Source of the DNA: Nocardioides aromaticivorans
GTDB lineage: Bacteria; Actinomycetota; Actinomycetes; Propionibacteriales; Nocardioidaceae
Reading direction: 5' to 3'
Length of the DNA: 64,000 nt
Assembly (NCBI RefSeq): GCF_013408525.1
Contig: NZ_JACBZM010000001.1
Coordinates: 1,550,001-1,614,000 of the forward strand
Shown: positions 7,953-16,800 of the stretch, one piece after another
How positions within the stretch are numbered: the first letter of the stretch is position 1
Layout: the number at the start of each line of letters is the position of its first letter
The notes under the pieces: generated by a model
Told to the model about the DNA's origin: nothing
What the model saw: only the letters and a program-made list of their open reading frames with translations
Database searches by the model: none
Program-made: the position numbers and the translations under genes

Positions 7953-8981
7953 TCAGGCGAGGGACGAGAAGAGCCAAGCCATGCGGTTGCGGTAGGTCTG
8001 GCCGGGGCGGAGGACGGCGGAGGGCCAGTCCGGATCGGTCGTGCCGTCGGCGGGCTCGCGGTTCGGGGTGTCGGGGGCGAGCTGGGGCTCGAGGCAGAGG
8101 CCGTCGCCTTGGCGGAGCATGCGGCCGGCGCGGTCGAGGGAGGTGCCGGCGAGGAAGTTGCCGGTGTAGACCTGCAGCCCCGGCTGGTCCGACCAGAGCT
8201 CCAGCCGGGTGCGGGTGACGGGCCCGTCCAGGACCGCGACCGGGCGCCAGCCCGAGCCGTCGAGGACGAGGTTGTGGTCGATCCCGCGGGCGTCACGGAC
8301 CTCGGGGTGGTCGGCCCGGACCGGGTCGCCGAGCCGGGTCGGCCGGCGCAGGTCGAAGGGGGTGCCGTCGACCGCCGCGTGGCCCCCGGTGGGGATCGAG
8401 TCGGCACCGACCGGCGTGTAGCGGGAGGCGTCGACCTGCAGCAGGTGGTCGTCGATGGTCCCGCTGCCGTGCAGGTTGAAGTAGGCGTGGCTGGTCAGGT
8501 TGACGATCGTCGGAGCGGTGGTGGTGGCGGTGATGTCGAGCCGGACCACGTCCCCCTCCACCCGGTACGCCGCCCGCACGGTCAGCTCGCCCGGGTAGCC
8601 CGCGTCACCGTCGGGGCTCACCAGCTCGAGGGTGACCTCGTCGGCGGACTTCTCGACGACGTCCCAGGTGCGGGTGTGGAACCCCTCCGGACCACCATGG
8701 AGGTGGTGACCGCGGTCATTGGCCGGGACCTCGTGCTCGATGCCGTCGAGGGTGAAGCGGCCGTGCGCGATGCGGTTGGCGTAGCGGCCGACGATGCTGC
8801 CGACGTAGTCGGTCGAGGCCCGCACCGCTTCGCCGTCGGCCAGGCCGAGCACGACGTCACGGCGTACACCGTCGCCGCCCGTGACGAGCAGGCGCTGGAC
8901 GGTGGCACCGACCGGCAGCACGTGCAGCTCGGGACCGGGGGCGTGGCCGATGACGACCACGTCGGGGGCGCTGTGGTTCAC
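7953..8981 (-). CDS. galM: aldose 1-epimerase (mutarotase)
   Basis: A 342-residue galactose-mutarotase-like protein that interconverts sugar anomers in the cytoplasm. Characteristic motifs are GRYANRIAHGRF near residue 65, NDRGHHLHGG with the substrate-binding histidines near residue 90, NLTSHAYFNLHG near residue 162 with the catalytic His, and LCLEPQ with the catalytic Glu near residue 307. Length is typical. The GTG at 8981 follows a TAGCGT -10-like box by 7 nt with no Shine-Dalgarno sequence, so the mRNA may be leaderless. The -10 box lies inside LacI operator O3. In this cluster it would serve imported arabinose. Confidence 0.92.
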   Translation of the reverse strand: MNHSAPDVVVIGHAPGPELHVLPVGATVQRLLVTGGDGVRRDVVLGLADGEAVRASTDYVGSIVGRYANRIAHGRFTLDGIEHEVPANDRGHHLHGGPEGFHTRTWDVVEKSADEVTLELVSPDGDAGYPGELTVRAAYRVEGDVVRLDITATTTAPTIVNLTSHAYFNLHGSGTIDDHLLQVDASRYTPVGADSIPTGGHAAVDGTPFDLRRPTRLGDPVRADHPEVRDARGIDHNLVLDGSGWRPVAVLDGPVTRTRLELWSDQPGLQVYTGNFLAGTSLDRAGRMLRQGDGLCLEPQLAPDTPNREPADGTTDPDWPSAVLRPGQTYRNRMAWLFSSLA

Positions 8982-8983
8982 GA

Positions 8984-8997
8984 TGTGAACGCTAACA
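8984..8997 (-). promoter_or_regulatory. LacI operator O3 over the galM promoter
   Basis: TGTGAACGCTAACA sits 3 bp upstream of the galM GTG. Its right half, read on the minus strand, contains the putative -10 box TAGCGT, so binding would directly block a leaderless promoter. Confidence 0.85.
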
Positions 8998-9006
8998 TCA
9001 TCGGAC

Positions 9007-10035
9007 TCACCGCGGCCGGGGCATGCCCGTCGACGAGCGGATCAGCAGCTCCGGCTGGGCGAGCTCGACCGCGGGCCGCTCCTCCCCACCGAGGGCCCGG
9101 ACCGTCAGGTCGACCGCCCGCCGCCCCAGCTCCGGGAAGTCCTGCGCGACCGTCGTCAGGGACGGGAAGTAGAAGCCGGCCTCAGGGACGTTGTCGAAGC
9201 CCACGACGCTGACGTCGCCGGGCACGTGACGGCCGGCCTCGTGGAGGGCCTTGAGCACCCCGAGCGCCATCGCGTCGTTGGCGACGAAGACCGCCGTGAC
9301 CGAGGGGTCCTGGGCGATGCGGCGGCCCGCGTCGTACCCGCTGCTCGCCGACCAGTCCCCCGGGACCTCGGGCCCCGGGAGCAGGCCACGCGCCTCGTGG
9401 GCACGGCGCCAGCCCTCACGGCGCTGGGCGGCCTCGGTCCAGTCGGCCGGGCCGCTGACGTGGGCGACCGAGCGGTGACCGGCGTCGAGCATGTGGTTGG
9501 TGGCCAGCCGGCCGCCGGCGACCTGGTCGATGCCGGCGGCCATCGACTCCCCCGGCTCGACGCCCTGCGCGAGCACCACCGGGATCGGCAGCGACAGGGA
9601 GCGCACCAGGTTGTGGGCGTCGCGGTGGGCCACCGCGACGACGATCGCCTCCACGGCCTGGTCGAGCAGCCGGTCGACCGCATCGCGCAGTGCCTCCTCG
9701 GACAGCTCCAGCACGCCGACCACGGAGACGTCGTAGCCGGCCTCGCGGCCGGCCTCCTGCACGGCGCCGGCGATCATGCTCGGGCCGTAGAGGGCGAGGT
9801 GGGCGGAGACCATGCCGATCCGGCCGGACCGGTTGGTGGCGAGCAGGCGGGCGGCGGCGTTGCGGCGGTAGCCGAGCTCGACGATCGCGGCGTGGACGCG
9901 CTCACGGGTGTCCTCACGCACGAGCGGCGAGTCGTTGAGCACCCGCGACACGGTCTGGTGCGAGACGCCGGCCAGCGCCGCGACGTCCGCCATGCTCGGC
10001 GAGCGACGCCGGCCGCTCGCGCTCTCTCCCGCCAT
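9007..10035 (-). CDS. second LacI-family regulator
   Basis: A 342-residue LacI/GalR protein. The HTH reads MADVAALAGVSHQTVSRV at about residues 15-32, and a sugar-binding effector domain follows, ending LAQPELLIRSSTGMPRPR. It is clearly paralogous to the regulator at 936-1967, sharing for example VSGPADWTEA against VSGPSAWTEA and the same VVGFDDIPEA/VVGFDNVPEA segment. ATG 10035 follows a TAGGGT box by 7 nt, a leaderless arrangement; the longer reading to 10128 would run through an operator and is less likely. It sits between galM and the secreted arabinan hydrolases, which it probably represses. Confidence 0.92.
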   Translation of the reverse strand: MAGESASGRRRSPSMADVAALAGVSHQTVSRVLNDSPLVREDTRERVHAAIVELGYRRNAAARLLATNRSGRIGMVSAHLALYGPSMIAGAVQEAGREAGYDVSVVGVLELSEEALRDAVDRLLDQAVEAIVVAVAHRDAHNLVRSLSLPIPVVLAQGVEPGESMAAGIDQVAGGRLATNHMLDAGHRSVAHVSGPADWTEAAQRREGWRRAHEARGLLPGPEVPGDWSASSGYDAGRRIAQDPSVTAVFVANDAMALGVLKALHEAGRHVPGDVSVVGFDNVPEAGFYFPSLTTVAQDFPELGRRAVDLTVRALGGEERPAVELAQPELLIRSSTGMPRPR

Positions 10036-10079
10036 GGCGGCCACCCTAGTGCTGCAGGCGGCCGCCGCGGCGGATTGTT

Positions 10080-10093
10080 GGAGAGCGCTCACA
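10080..10093 (-). promoter_or_regulatory. degenerate LacI operator O4 upstream of the second lacI
   Basis: GGAGAGCGCTCACA keeps the AGCGCT core and right half-site of the operator family but has a poor left half. It lies about 45 bp upstream of the lacI start and could give weak autoregulation. Confidence 0.55.
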
Positions 10094-10131
10094 TGTCCGG
10101 CCGGGGTCTCGTGACGGTTGCTGCGCAACCT

Positions 10132-10153
10132 CCGCGACCACCGGCGGTCGCGG
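10132..10153 (-). terminator. hairpin just after the LamG-GH43 gene
   Basis: An 8-bp stem (CCGCGACC with GGTCGCGG, 6-nt loop) starts immediately beyond the stop at 10155. A second small hairpin, GGTTG with CAACC, lies at 10116-10130. No T-tract is present, which is common in GC-rich actinobacteria. Confidence 0.55.
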
Positions 10154-10154
10154 C

Positions 10155-13100
10155 TCAGCGGACGGTGATGCTCCTGACCGCGCTCGAGCCGGTGGCGACG
10201 GCGGACTGCGCGACCACCGCCTGCACGGACCAGCGCCCGGCCGCCAGCCGCGGCAGGCGCCAGGAGGCCCGGCCCGACGCGGGCACGGTCACCGTGGTCC
10301 GCCGCACCACCGTGCCGCTACGGCGCAGCACGAGGGTCAGCTTCCCGACCGCCACCCCGGACGGGCTGGTCGCGACCGACACCCTCGCCACCGAGCCGCG
10401 GCCGGACCGGTCCGGCGCCGTGACGGAGAGGGCGGTCGTGGAGCGGGCGCGGGTGAGGGTCAGCTGCACCTGGTCCTCGCCGGCGCGGTGGGTGGCGTCG
10501 CCGTCGTACCGGATGACGATGGTGCGCCGGCCGAGGCCGGACAGCCGGCCCGTGTCGACCACGATGCTCGCCCTGCCGTCCGCCAGGTTGGCGGAGGCGA
10601 GGACCTGCCCGTCGGCGATCGCACGGACGCTGCCGGTCGCGACCCCGTCGGGGGTGGTGACCCGCACCGCGACCGGCACGTCGGTGCCGAAGCGGACCGT
10701 GTCGGCCGACGCGACCGCGACGACGGCCGTCGGCGACAGCTCGTCCCCGGCGGCCGGGACCACGAGCGTGTTGGTGGCCTCGGCCGTGCCGGCCCGGTCG
10801 ATCGCGCGGTACTCGACGTCGACGGCGTCGTCGCCGACCCCGAACGCCCCCGTGTACGACGTCCAGGCGCCGCCGTCGAGGCGGTACTCGATCGCGTCCA
10901 CTCCGGACGTGGCGTCGGCGGCCCGCACGGTGACGGTGCGCCCGGTCCGCGACGCCCGGCTGACCGGCGCCTCGGTGTCGACCTTCACCTCGCCGGTGAC
11001 GACCGCCGAGGTGTTCCCGGTGACGTCGTGGGCCCGGCCGCGCACCTCGTGGACGCCGTCGCCGACGACCTCGAGCGAGGCGGAGTCGCCGGACACCGGC
11101 ACCCACGCGCCGCCGTCGAGGGAGTGCTCGACGGACGCGACGCCGGTGTCGTCGGTCGCGGAGACCGACGCCGTGGCGGGCGAGCTGACCCACCAGCCGT
11201 TGGCACCGTCGGCGTCCGAGCCCACGGTGACCACGGGGTCCGCCGCGTCGGTGACGGTCACCGTCGCGACCGGGTGGTCGGCCGATCCGCGGGAGACGGT
11301 GCCGGTGACGGTGAACGTCCCCGCCTCGTCGTACGACGACGGGTCGATCGGGTCCCACTCGACGCCCACCTGTCCGGCGGAGCCGTCCCCGAAGGTCGCC
11401 GCGACCTTGGCCGGCAGGACCGGCGCGGTGCCGGCGCGGGTCGAGACCGCCACGTCGGACACCGACTCCACCAGCAGGTCCGGCTGGTAGCCGGCGCGCA
11501 GCGTGTCGAGCTCGGCCTGGGTCACCGGGATGACCGTGCCGTGGCGCGGGCTGCTCGGCAGGTCGGCCGTCGGGACGGACGTCCAGCTGCCCGAGCCGAT
11601 GTCGTCGGTGGTGAAGGCGAGATAGCCCTGGCCACCGTGGTAGCTCGGCTGGTCGATGAAGAGGTACCAGCGGTCGGGGTCCTCGTTGTCGCGGAAGACG
11701 GTCGGGCCCTCACCGCCGGTGAACGTGCCGCCCCACGGGTTGGCCTGGCCGTAGCCGATCTTCTCCTTCACCAGCTGCCAGCCGGGCGTGGAGGTGGTGG
11801 TCGGCAGCGAGCCGGTGACCGTCGCCCGGAGGTCCGGCGACCGCTCCTGGCGCGGGATCATGTAGGCCTCGTCCTTCACCAGGCGGTAGAAGGTGTCGCC
11901 GTCCTGCACGACGGTCGCGTCGATCATGCCCTTGCCGGTGCCGCGCTTGACGTTGATCCACGGCTTCGGGTCGGAGAAGGTCACGAAGTCGCGCGTGGTC
12001 GCGTACATCATCTGCTGGTACTGGGTGTTGATGTCGCGGCCGGCCGTGTCGGTCGTCGGGTAGAGCGCGGAGGCCCAGTAGACGACGTACTCACCGGCCT
12101 CCTCGTCGTAGAAGGCCTCGGGCGCCCAGGTGTTGCCGGCGTAGTCCGAGGAGACCTTCACGTGACGCTGGTTGCCCCAGTGCACGAGGTCGGTGGACTC
12201 CCAGATCTCCATGTACTTGCTGCCGGTCTCCTGCGCCTGGCCGAAGTCGACGGCCGGGTAGGCCTTGAGGTCGGTCGCGAGCAGGTAGAAGCGGTCGCCC
12301 TCGTGGGAGCGGATGACGAACGGGTCGCGCAGGCCCTTCTCACCGAAGGCCGACTCCAGCACCGGCTGGCCGTCGTTCAGCTCGTCGTAGTCGAGCGGGT
12401 CGTTGCCGCGGCTGGCGCCGAGGTAGATCTTCTCGCCGTCGTCGGTGCTCTCCCCGGCGAAGTAGGCGAACGCGTAGCCCTCGTAGTCCGGCGTCTGCGG
12501 GGCCGGCTGGACGCGGACGACGATGTCGCGGGTCGCGGTGCCGGTGCCCTTGGTCGCGGTGACCGTCAGCGTGACGTCGACCGCCGGATCGCCGTACGAC
12601 GGCCGGGTGACCTCGCCCGTCGCGGTGACCAGGTCCGGCGAGCCCGACGACCAGGCCAGCGTCGCGCCGTGCAGGCCGGTGGTGGGCAGCGTCAGGTTGC
12701 CGCGCACGTCGTCGGGGTGCACGAGCTCGACGGCGGCGACGGCGTCCTGTGCCTTGCCGGTGTCGTCGAGCTCCTCGGGCAGCACCGTCACGTCGAAGGT
12801 GCGGGTCCGGGTCTCCGTGCCGCGGGTGAGCGTGGCGGTCAGGGTGGCCGTCGCCGACGGCGAGCCGTGGGCCGGCCGGGTGACGACGCCGGTGCTGCTG
12901 ACCCGCGCGGGGTCGCTGCTGGCCCATGCGATCGAGGTGGTCGTCGAGGCACCGGTCGCCGGCAGGCTGAGGTTGCTGACGACGGCGCTGGTGTCGCCCA
13001 GGGTGAGCGCCGCGGCGTCGGCGTCGACCACCGGCGTCACCACGTCGTCGGCGAGCTCGGCCGACTCCGCCGCGGTGAGCGCCCGGTCGTAGATCCGGAA

Positions 13101-13850
13101 GTCGCGCAGCCTGCCCTTGAACGACCCGTCCCCCGAGTACGCCGACCGGCCGAGCTGGTTGAGCGTGGTGGTGCCGTCCGGCGTACCCATCAGTGACGGC
13201 TTGGTCGTGATCGAGTCGCTGGACGCGACGAGGGCACCGTCCTCGTAGAGCCGCGCCGATCCGGGAGCGCCGACCGCACCGCCGGTGACCGTGTAGGTCA
13301 CGTGCTTCCAGACCCCGGCCTGCAGCTTGGTGGGCCGGGAGGTGCTCTGCTCGGTGGAGTAGCCGCCCTCCGCGATGGTCGCGCGGAATCGTCCGCTCGA
13401 GTCGTTGGTCGTGAACAGGTAGCCGGTGCCGTTGGGGAAGGTCGCCGCGTTGCCGAGGTTGTACATGAACCAGTTGCCGGACAGCGAGGGGTCGACCAGC
13501 ACGTCGAAGTCGACGGTCACGTTGTCGACGCCGGCCAGCAGGTTGTCGGGCAGCTTGATGTAGTTGCCCGAGCTGTTGGCGCCACCGTTGAACGTGAAGC
13601 CGTCGCCGGCGTTCCAGCTCGCGGTGCCGTTGACGGTGCCGTTGCGGCCGTTGCCGGACGAGTCCGCCGCGACCGTGCCGCTGGTCTCGTCGAGCTTCCA
13701 CCAGCCGATGAGGCCGGTGACGTCGGTCTCGTCGGCCTGGGCGACCGGGGCCGGCCCGGTGGCCGCCGCCGCGAGGCCGACGGCGGTGCCCAGGGCGGCG
13801 ACGACGAGCCGCCGGAGGGGATGTGCTGTCACGGAGTCTCTCCTGGTCAT
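10155..13850 (-). CDS. secreted LamG-GH43 arabinan-active enzyme
   Basis: A 1231-residue exported protein. After a signal peptide (cleavage near residue 40) come a LamG/concanavalin-like domain (about 45-260), two atrophied bacterial Ig domains (about 285-455), a GH43 five-blade propeller (about 460-790), a Big_4-like domain, OmpL47-like Ig modules and a C-terminal Ig-like tail. GH43 candidate catalytic residues are the Asp of GLRDPFVIR, the Asp of MIDATVVQDG and the Glu of GGEGPTVF. The same LamG-Ig-Ig-GH43 order recurs in the gene at 18657. No LPXTG anchor is seen. ATG 13850 has GAGGA upstream; GTG 13832 (AGGAG) and GTG 13865 (GTGA overlap with the GH51 stop) are alternatives. Confidence 0.88.
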   Translation of the reverse strand: MTRRDSVTAHPLRRLVVAALGTAVGLAAAATGPAPVAQADETDVTGLIGWWKLDETSGTVAADSSGNGRNGTVNGTASWNAGDGFTFNGGANSSGNYIKLPDNLLAGVDNVTVDFDVLVDPSLSGNWFMYNLGNAATFPNGTGYLFTTNDSSGRFRATIAEGGYSTEQSTSRPTKLQAGVWKHVTYTVTGGAVGAPGSARLYEDGALVASSDSITTKPSLMGTPDGTTTLNQLGRSAYSGDGSFKGRLRDFRIYDRALTAAESAELADDVVTPVVDADAAALTLGDTSAVVSNLSLPATGASTTTSIAWASSDPARVSSTGVVTRPAHGSPSATATLTATLTRGTETRTRTFDVTVLPEELDDTGKAQDAVAAVELVHPDDVRGNLTLPTTGLHGATLAWSSGSPDLVTATGEVTRPSYGDPAVDVTLTVTATKGTGTATRDIVVRVQPAPQTPDYEGYAFAYFAGESTDDGEKIYLGASRGNDPLDYDELNDGQPVLESAFGEKGLRDPFVIRSHEGDRFYLLATDLKAYPAVDFGQAQETGSKYMEIWESTDLVHWGNQRHVKVSSDYAGNTWAPEAFYDEEAGEYVVYWASALYPTTDTAGRDINTQYQQMMYATTRDFVTFSDPKPWINVKRGTGKGMIDATVVQDGDTFYRLVKDEAYMIPRQERSPDLRATVTGSLPTTTSTPGWQLVKEKIGYGQANPWGGTFTGGEGPTVFRDNEDPDRWYLFIDQPSYHGGQGYLAFTTDDIGSGSWTSVPTADLPSSPRHGTVIPVTQAELDTLRAGYQPDLLVESVSDVAVSTRAGTAPVLPAKVAATFGDGSAGQVGVEWDPIDPSSYDEAGTFTVTGTVSRGSADHPVATVTVTDAADPVVTVGSDADGANGWWVSSPATASVSATDDTGVASVEHSLDGGAWVPVSGDSASLEVVGDGVHEVRGRAHDVTGNTSAVVTGEVKVDTEAPVSRASRTGRTVTVRAADATSGVDAIEYRLDGGAWTSYTGAFGVGDDAVDVEYRAIDRAGTAEATNTLVVPAAGDELSPTAVVAVASADTVRFGTDVPVAVRVTTPDGVATGSVRAIADGQVLASANLADGRASIVVDTGRLSGLGRRTIVIRYDGDATHRAGEDQVQLTLTRARSTTALSVTAPDRSGRGSVARVSVATSPSGVAVGKLTLVLRRSGTVVRRTTVTVPASGRASWRLPRLAAGRWSVQAVVAQSAVATGSSAVRSITVR

Positions 13851-13861
13851 CGGGTGCGTCC

Positions 13862-16800
13862 TCACGGGATCCGCACCGAGGTGCGCGTCGTGGACGGCTC
13901 GACGGTCGTCGAGCCGGCGTAGCGGGCGACCACGACGTGGCTGCCCCGGGGCAGGCGCGGCAGGCGGACCTGGCCGCGGCCGCTGGTCAGGCGCACCGTC
14001 CGGGTGAGGACGGTGCGGCCGTCCCGCAGCACGGAGACCGTCGCCGAGCCCGACACCGCGACCGCGGCGGTGACCCGCACCGTCACGAGCGGCTGACGGG
14101 TCGAGACCTTCGACAGGGCGAGGGTGGTCCGCGAGGACGCCTTCACCACCTTCACCACGACCGTGTCCGACGAGGCGCCGTGGGTCGCGTCGCCCGCGTA
14201 GTCGACGGTCAGGGTGTGGCTGCCGGTGCCGAGCTTGGCCGAGCCGACCTTGAGCGTCGCCCTGCCGGAGGCCAGGTCGGCCGACGCCAGCACCGTGCTG
14301 CCCTTGCGCAGGACCACCGCGCCGGTGGGGGTCGCCCCCGCACCGCTGACGGTGACCTTCACCGACACCGGGCTGCCGAGGCGGACCGTCGATGCGGTCG
14401 CGACCGCGGCCGTGGTGGAGGCGGGCACCGCGCCGACCCCGGGGACCTCCAGCCGGCCGGCGTCCTCGGCGTTGCCGAACACGTCGGTGGAGCGGTAGTC
14501 CACGACGTGCACGTCGTCGTCGAGGCCGACCGGGGCGTCGTACGACGTCCAGGGTCCGGCGTCGATGCGGTACTCGGTGCCGCCCTCGCCGATCCCGGCT
14601 CCGGTGTCCGCCGCGGTCAGCGTGACCGTGCGGGCCTCGCCGTCCAGCGCCGCCTTGGTGACCGGGGCGGCAGCGTCGACGCCGACCGTGAGCGGTCGCA
14701 CCTCGCCCACGTTGCCGGCCTTGTCGACCGCACGGACCGCGACCTCGTGGACGCCGTCACCGGCGACCTCGACGTCGGCCTCGGCCCCGGCGACCTCGTG
14801 CCACGCACCCCCGTCGAGCGACCACTCGACATGGTCGACCGCGCGGTTGTCGCTGGCCGCGACGTGCACCGTGGCGGGGTCGCGGTACCAGCCGCGGACG
14901 CCGTCACCGGACACCGACAGGTCGTCGACCACCGGCGCCTCCGCGTCGGTCGTGTGCATCCGGAGGAAGGTGACCGACGAGGCCGGGAACTCGTACTCGA
15001 AGTCGTTCGAGAGCCCCGAGACCTGGCGCTCCTTCGGCCAGATGCGCTGCGGGTCGGCCTTGGTGTTGGTCGCGCTGCGCGACGGCGCGGTCAGCGAGGT
15101 CACGGTGCCGGTCGGCTCGATGCCGGCGTCGGTGACGTGGACCTGCGTGGTGACCGGGCTGGTCGCGGTGTTGACGACCTTGGCGACCAGGTCGCCCGTG
15201 GCGTCGTCCTTCGTCACGACCTGGAACAGCTGCTCGCTCGCGTCGACCTGGTCGTAGGTCAGCTTGAGGACGCCGTCCTGGTAGAGGCGGATCGTCGTAC
15301 CGTCGACCTCGATCTTGAGGTGGTAGGTCGTGCCCGTCGCGATGCTGTCGCCCTCGAGCGCGACGACCTCGCTGGCGCTGCCGCCGTCGGCCCGCTGGAG
15401 CACCGACCGGGTGTTGCCCCAGCCGCCGATGTTCCACCAGTAGAAGTTGTTGGCGCCGGTGGCGCCGAAGCCGACGAGGAAGCCCTCGGCGCCGGACAGC
15501 TTCGTGGCGTCGAGCTCGAGCGTGTAGTTGCTCCAGTCCTTGTCGTAGGCGCCGGTGATGATCGAGCGGGCGTCGTTGACGCTGGTCGACGACTGCACGT
15601 AGCGACCGCCCGTCACCGACCAGGAGCCGGTCTGCGCGGCCCACTTCGACGCGTCGGCGAAGTCGTCGCTGAAGACGGTCTCGCCGGTGTCGTCGTTCCT
15701 CACCGTCACGTTGTCGTACGCCGCGCTGGTGCTCCAGGTGGAGAGGAAGACGCCGCCCTTCACGTCCTGCGGGTCGTTGACGGTCCCGTCGAATGTGCTG
15801 GGCACCACCCGGTCGCCGACGTTGTTGCCGAACATCTTCTGGACCTGCCAGTCGGCGGACTCCCACGACTCGTCGTTGTCGAACCAGATCGCGTCCGGGG
15901 ACCACTGCACGTGGTTCTCGTTCGCCAGCAGCGGTGCGTACGACGCCAGTCGCACCACGTCGCCGTTGCGCTGCAGGCCGGTCATGTAGGCCGCCTCGAC
16001 GAGCGCGTTGCCGAAGGTGTTGCCGCGGCTGGCGTACTCACCGAGGAAGACGCCCGGGCCCTCGCGGTCGTAGTCGTCGTAGCGGTGGTTGTTGTCGAGG
16101 AACCAGTCCGGGTCGTTGTAGTAGTGCTCGTCGACGAGGTCGACCTCCTGCGCCCGGTTGAAGCTCCAGAGGGTGTCGAAGCGGGTGCCCGCGTCGTCGG
16201 GGCCGGAGTTCGAGATGATCATGATGTCCGGGTACGCCGCCTCGACGGCCGCCTTGAACTGCGGGAAGTTCGCCTCGAACGTGGTGGTGTTCTCCTCGTT
16301 GCCGAGGCCGATCATCTCCAGGCCGAACGGCTCGGGGTGGCCGAGCTCCGCGCGGACCGCGCCCCACTCGGTGTCGACGTCACCGTTGGCGAACTCGATC
16401 AGGTCGACCGTGTCCTGGACCCAGCGGTCGATCGACGCCTGGTCCTTCATCTCGGGGATGGTGCTGCCGCAGCCGTTGGCCCCGACCGAGAGCACCGGCA
16501 GCGGCTCGGCGCCGAGGTCCTCGGCGAGCTCGAAGTACTCCAGGTAGCCGATGCCGTAGGTCTGGTTGTAGCCCCAGAAGTTCTTGTTGGTCGGCCGCTC
16601 CTCGACCGCGCCGATCGTCTCCTTCCACTGGTAGGTGCGCTGCCGGTCGGTGTAGCCGCTCTCCGCGTAGGACTTGAAGGTCCCGACATTGGTGACGCAG
16701 CCACCCGGGAACCGGACGAAGCCGGGGTCCATCGCGGCGACCCGCTCGGCGAGGTCCTTGCGCAGCACCGAGCGGCCGTTGACCGGTCCGACCCAGGTGT

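Noticed and set aside
10036..10128. N-terminal extension of the second LacI protein
   Set aside because: The extra residues are not LacI-like and would place a likely operator and -10 box inside coding sequence; ATG 10035 gives the family-typical start.
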